Program-made: the position numbers and the translations under genes | DNA from: Nocardia flavorosea | Lineage (GTDB): Bacteria > Actinomycetota > Actinomycetes > Mycobacteriales > Mycobacteriaceae | Direction: 5' to 3' | Assembly: GCF_015477805.1 (NCBI RefSeq) | Contig: NZ_JADLQL010000004.1 | Location: 434,001 to 498,000 of the forward strand | DNA length: 64,000 bases | Shown: positions 62,082-64,000 of the stretch, piece by piece | Layout of the letters: each line of letters opens with the position of its first letter | Position numbering within the stretch: the stretch's first letter is position 1 | The notes under the pieces: generated by a model | The model's database searches: none | What the model saw: the letters and a program-made list of their open reading frames with translations, nothing else | Told to the model about the DNA's origin: nothing

Positions 62082-64000
62082 CTATACACGCTCGAACCCA
62101 TAAGGTCCGAACAACTGCTCCATCCGGTGGCCGAACTCCTTCGCCGTCCGCAGCACCTGGACGAAGGAGAAGATCGGGCGTCCACGAGCATCGGTGCGGG
62201 CGAGAGCGTCGGCGAAAGCCTTCGATGCTATGGCGTTGATCTGACGCAGTCGGGGGTCCACGAGCTGCCAGGTCGGCGGAAACTCGTGTGCCAACGTGAA
62301 ACCCTGGTTGCCGAGCAGGCGTTCGATGAACAGTCGCCGCAGCGTCTTCTCCGACCGTTCCCCGTCGATGATCGGACGGTAGTCGCCGTACGTGTCCAGA
62401 ATTGCCATCGCCTCTTCCAGCGAGCGGATCCTCAGGTTGTACTCGGCCAGAACCTGTCCGAGCACCCGATCCTTCGAAAAGCGCGCCGAGGTCAGGTCCT
62501 CGACGGCGATAGCCAGCGCGTCCTCCATGGCCCAGGTGGACACGAGGGTGAACAGATCGACCGCGGTGACGCCCTGCACCAGCGGATCCGGGTCGTATTT
62601 GCCGACCTGCCGCTTTGTCGCCTGATCGAAACCCGACCCCATCACCATGTTGTACAGGCGATCGGCTCGCTCCCGCGGATAGCCGAGGGCCAGCGCCTGG
62701 GCGCGCAGCAGCCGTGCCGAAAGCAGCTCGTCGTATCCCAGCGGATTATCGCTACGGCGACCGAATCCGTACACGGCGTCGCTGGCGGTGTCGGCGGCGG
62801 CCGCGTCCAACTGCTCATCCGGACGAGCGCCGATACGGCGCAACTGCGCTTGGAGCACCGCCCCGTCCGCGAGCAGGCCGAAGCCGTTGTGGTAAGCAGC
62901 GGGAACGAGAAACCTGGGCTGCTCCAGGCCGCCGATGATCTGATTGAAACGCCCGATATCGGGCTCCCCGTAAAGGGTGTAGGTGGTGTGCAATCCGCCG
63001 GCCGCCAGCCGGATCGCCACGTCCGCATCGGGATGGGCCAGCGCGGCCTCGGACATGATCGCACGCATCATGTCCATGTACCGGGCGAGGATATGCGGCG
63101 GCAGGGGGGCCCGCCGGGGATCGTGCAGGTGCGCCCGGATATCCCCGGCGAACAGAAGGTCCTGCGGCCGGCCGCGTTCCTGCAGTACCGCGTAGACGTC
63201 GGGCAGGCTCGCGATTCGGAGAAGCCCGCCCGGCTGCTGCCACGAACGCGCCAGCGCATCCGAAAGCCGTGGGCCGCCGTCCCATCTAGTCGTTGCCGAC
63301 AACGAGTCGTTCACCAAGCGCGCGCCTTCGCCGTCCCGCGGAGCCGACCACCCCGGTTGTTCCCGTAGGTACCGCAGCGCGTCCTCGGGCACCAGTACCG
63401 AGCGACGCTGTCCCGCCCGCACCTCGGCGCCGAGCGCGGCGATCCCGGCTCCCCGGTCGATCAGCACCGATACGTCGGCCACCCGCTCGCCGAGCTTGTG
63501 CAGCACGATCTCCATGGGGTTGGGATCGGTTATCGAGAGGTCGACGGTCGGCCGACCTTGCCGTATCAGCGGCTCGGCGCCACGGCCGGTGTCGCCTTCG
63601 GGACCATCCGGAACCCCGGTCGTCTCGAACCCTTCGGGCGGTGGGCTTCCGATATCGAGCAGCTTCCGCACACGAGGCGACCGGAAAACCGGTGGAGCAG
63701 GCAGCGCGGCATCGGGATCGGCTTCCAGCGGGTGGACTCGTCGACCCTCGGCATCGACGAACAGGGGATCGGCCGGATCACCGGTGGGCAGGAATTCGAT
63801 CACATGAATCGACACCACCCGCGAATCGTTTCTGCGCGGGTCGAATTCACCGATGAAGCGGGTGCCGTAGTCATACAGCCGAAGTACGCCGTTTCGGTTC
63901 CCGACGAAATATGCGTGCCCGGGAACGGCCTTTCCTTCCACAAGCCTTTCCTCGATGACCAGGATGCCTCGCATACGATTGTTGCTTTTTGTCGTGGCAT
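62082..64000 (-). CDS. Toxin-like ESX-associated protein, N-terminus beyond window edge
   Basis: The frame is open to the window's right edge, so the N-terminal part is missing. About 638 residues are visible. Close to the visible start, GHAYFVGNRNG and LRLYDYGTRF resemble the His and Asp part of a papain-like glutamine-deamidase toxin domain (Tox-PL pattern), whose cysteine would lie in the unseen part. The remaining 500 residues have an unknown helical region with KRQVGKYDPDPLVQGVTAVDL-like sequence (KRQVGKYDPDP and VQGVTAVDL) and SARFSKDRVLGQ. It heads the ESX operon, so it is probably an effector or a secreted polymorphic protein. Function uncertain. Confidence 0.6.
   Translation of the reverse strand, partial: ATTKSNNRMRGILVIEERLVEGKAVPGHAYFVGNRNGVLRLYDYGTRFIGEFDPRRNDSRVVSIHVIEFLPTGDPADPLFVDAEGRRVHPLEADPDAALPAPPVFRSPRVRKLLDIGSPPPEGFETTGVPDGPEGDTGRGAEPLIRQGRPTVDLSITDPNPMEIVLHKLGERVADVSVLIDRGAGIAALGAEVRAGQRRSVLVPEDALRYLREQPGWSAPRDGEGARLVNDSLSATTRWDGGPRLSDALARSWQQPGGLLRIASLPDVYAVLQERGRPQDLLFAGDIRAHLHDPRRAPLPPHILARYMDMMRAIMSEAALAHPDADVAIRLAAGGLHTTYTLYGEPDIGRFNQIIGGLEQPRFLVPAAYHNGFGLLADGAVLQAQLRRIGARPDEQLDAAAADTASDAVYGFGRRSDNPLGYDELLSARLLRAQALALGYPRERADRLYNMVMGSGFDQATKRQVGKYDPDPLVQGVTAVDLFTLVSTWAMEDALAIAVEDLTSARFSKDRVLGQVLAEYNLRIRSLEEAMAILDTYGDYRPIIDGERSEKTLRRLFIERLLGNQGFTLAHEFPPTWQLVDPRLRQINAIASKAFADALARTDARGRPIFSFVQVLRTAKEFGHRMEQLFGPYGFERV

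Overview
The window is high-GC actinobacterial chromosome from a mycolic-acid-producing genus, most likely Nocardia or a close relative. The evidence is a mycolate reductase (cmrA-like), a giant single-chain type I fatty acid synthase followed by acpS, an L,D-transpeptidase lipoprotein of the LdtB type, and an ESX (type VII) secretion locus that has EspG-like chaperones but no recognisable PE or PPE proteins. GTG and TTG starts are frequent. Species cannot be fixed from the sequence alone.

Layout. 1-12.9 kb: a copper/cytochrome oxidase assembly protein abutting a truncated PLP dehydratase, tRNA-Arg, cmrA and orn, tRNA-His, a DUF4389 protein, an MscS channel, a degenerate 20-22 bp minisatellite, and a desaturase/ferredoxin-reductase operon of the DesA3 type with a divergent TetR regulator. 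12.9-31.2 kb: an MFS carrier, tRNA-Lys, the L,D-transpeptidase, two ABC export systems, a 2,4-dienoyl-CoA reductase, a secreted transglycosylase behind a probable c-di-AMP riboswitch, an O-acyltransferase, a DUF3618 protein, a BCP peroxiredoxin, two TetR regulators and a frameshifted DUF6924 gene. 31.2-41.4 kb: acpS and fas, with three copies of an inverted repeat in the fas promoter, then tRNA-Leu. 41.9-64 kb: a WhiB-like gene and an ESX locus.

The backbone from cmrA through orn, tRNA-His, tRNA-Lys, ldtB, DUF3618, bcp and acpS to fas follows, from memory, the order of the Rv2509-Rv2524c segment of Mycobacterium tuberculosis, with accessory transporters and regulators inserted. Much of it serves the cell envelope: FAS-I makes acyl-CoA precursors, AcpS activates its carrier domain, CmrA finishes mycolates, the L,D-transpeptidase cross-links peptidoglycan, and the transglycosylase cuts it under apparent c-di-AMP control.

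The ESX locus reads mostly leftward: a partial toxin-like protein, a 576-residue substrate-like protein, two EspG-like chaperones, an 862-residue substrate-like protein, a small hypothetical protein, a YbaB-like protein, an EspC-like protein and a 416-residue partner, two WXG100 proteins, then eccB, eccD, mycP and eccC. eccA faces them. Most unusual are a mycosin that has lost its catalytic serine and oxyanion asparagine, and two large proteins flanking the EspG pair that share a C-terminal tail and a YxxxE signal.
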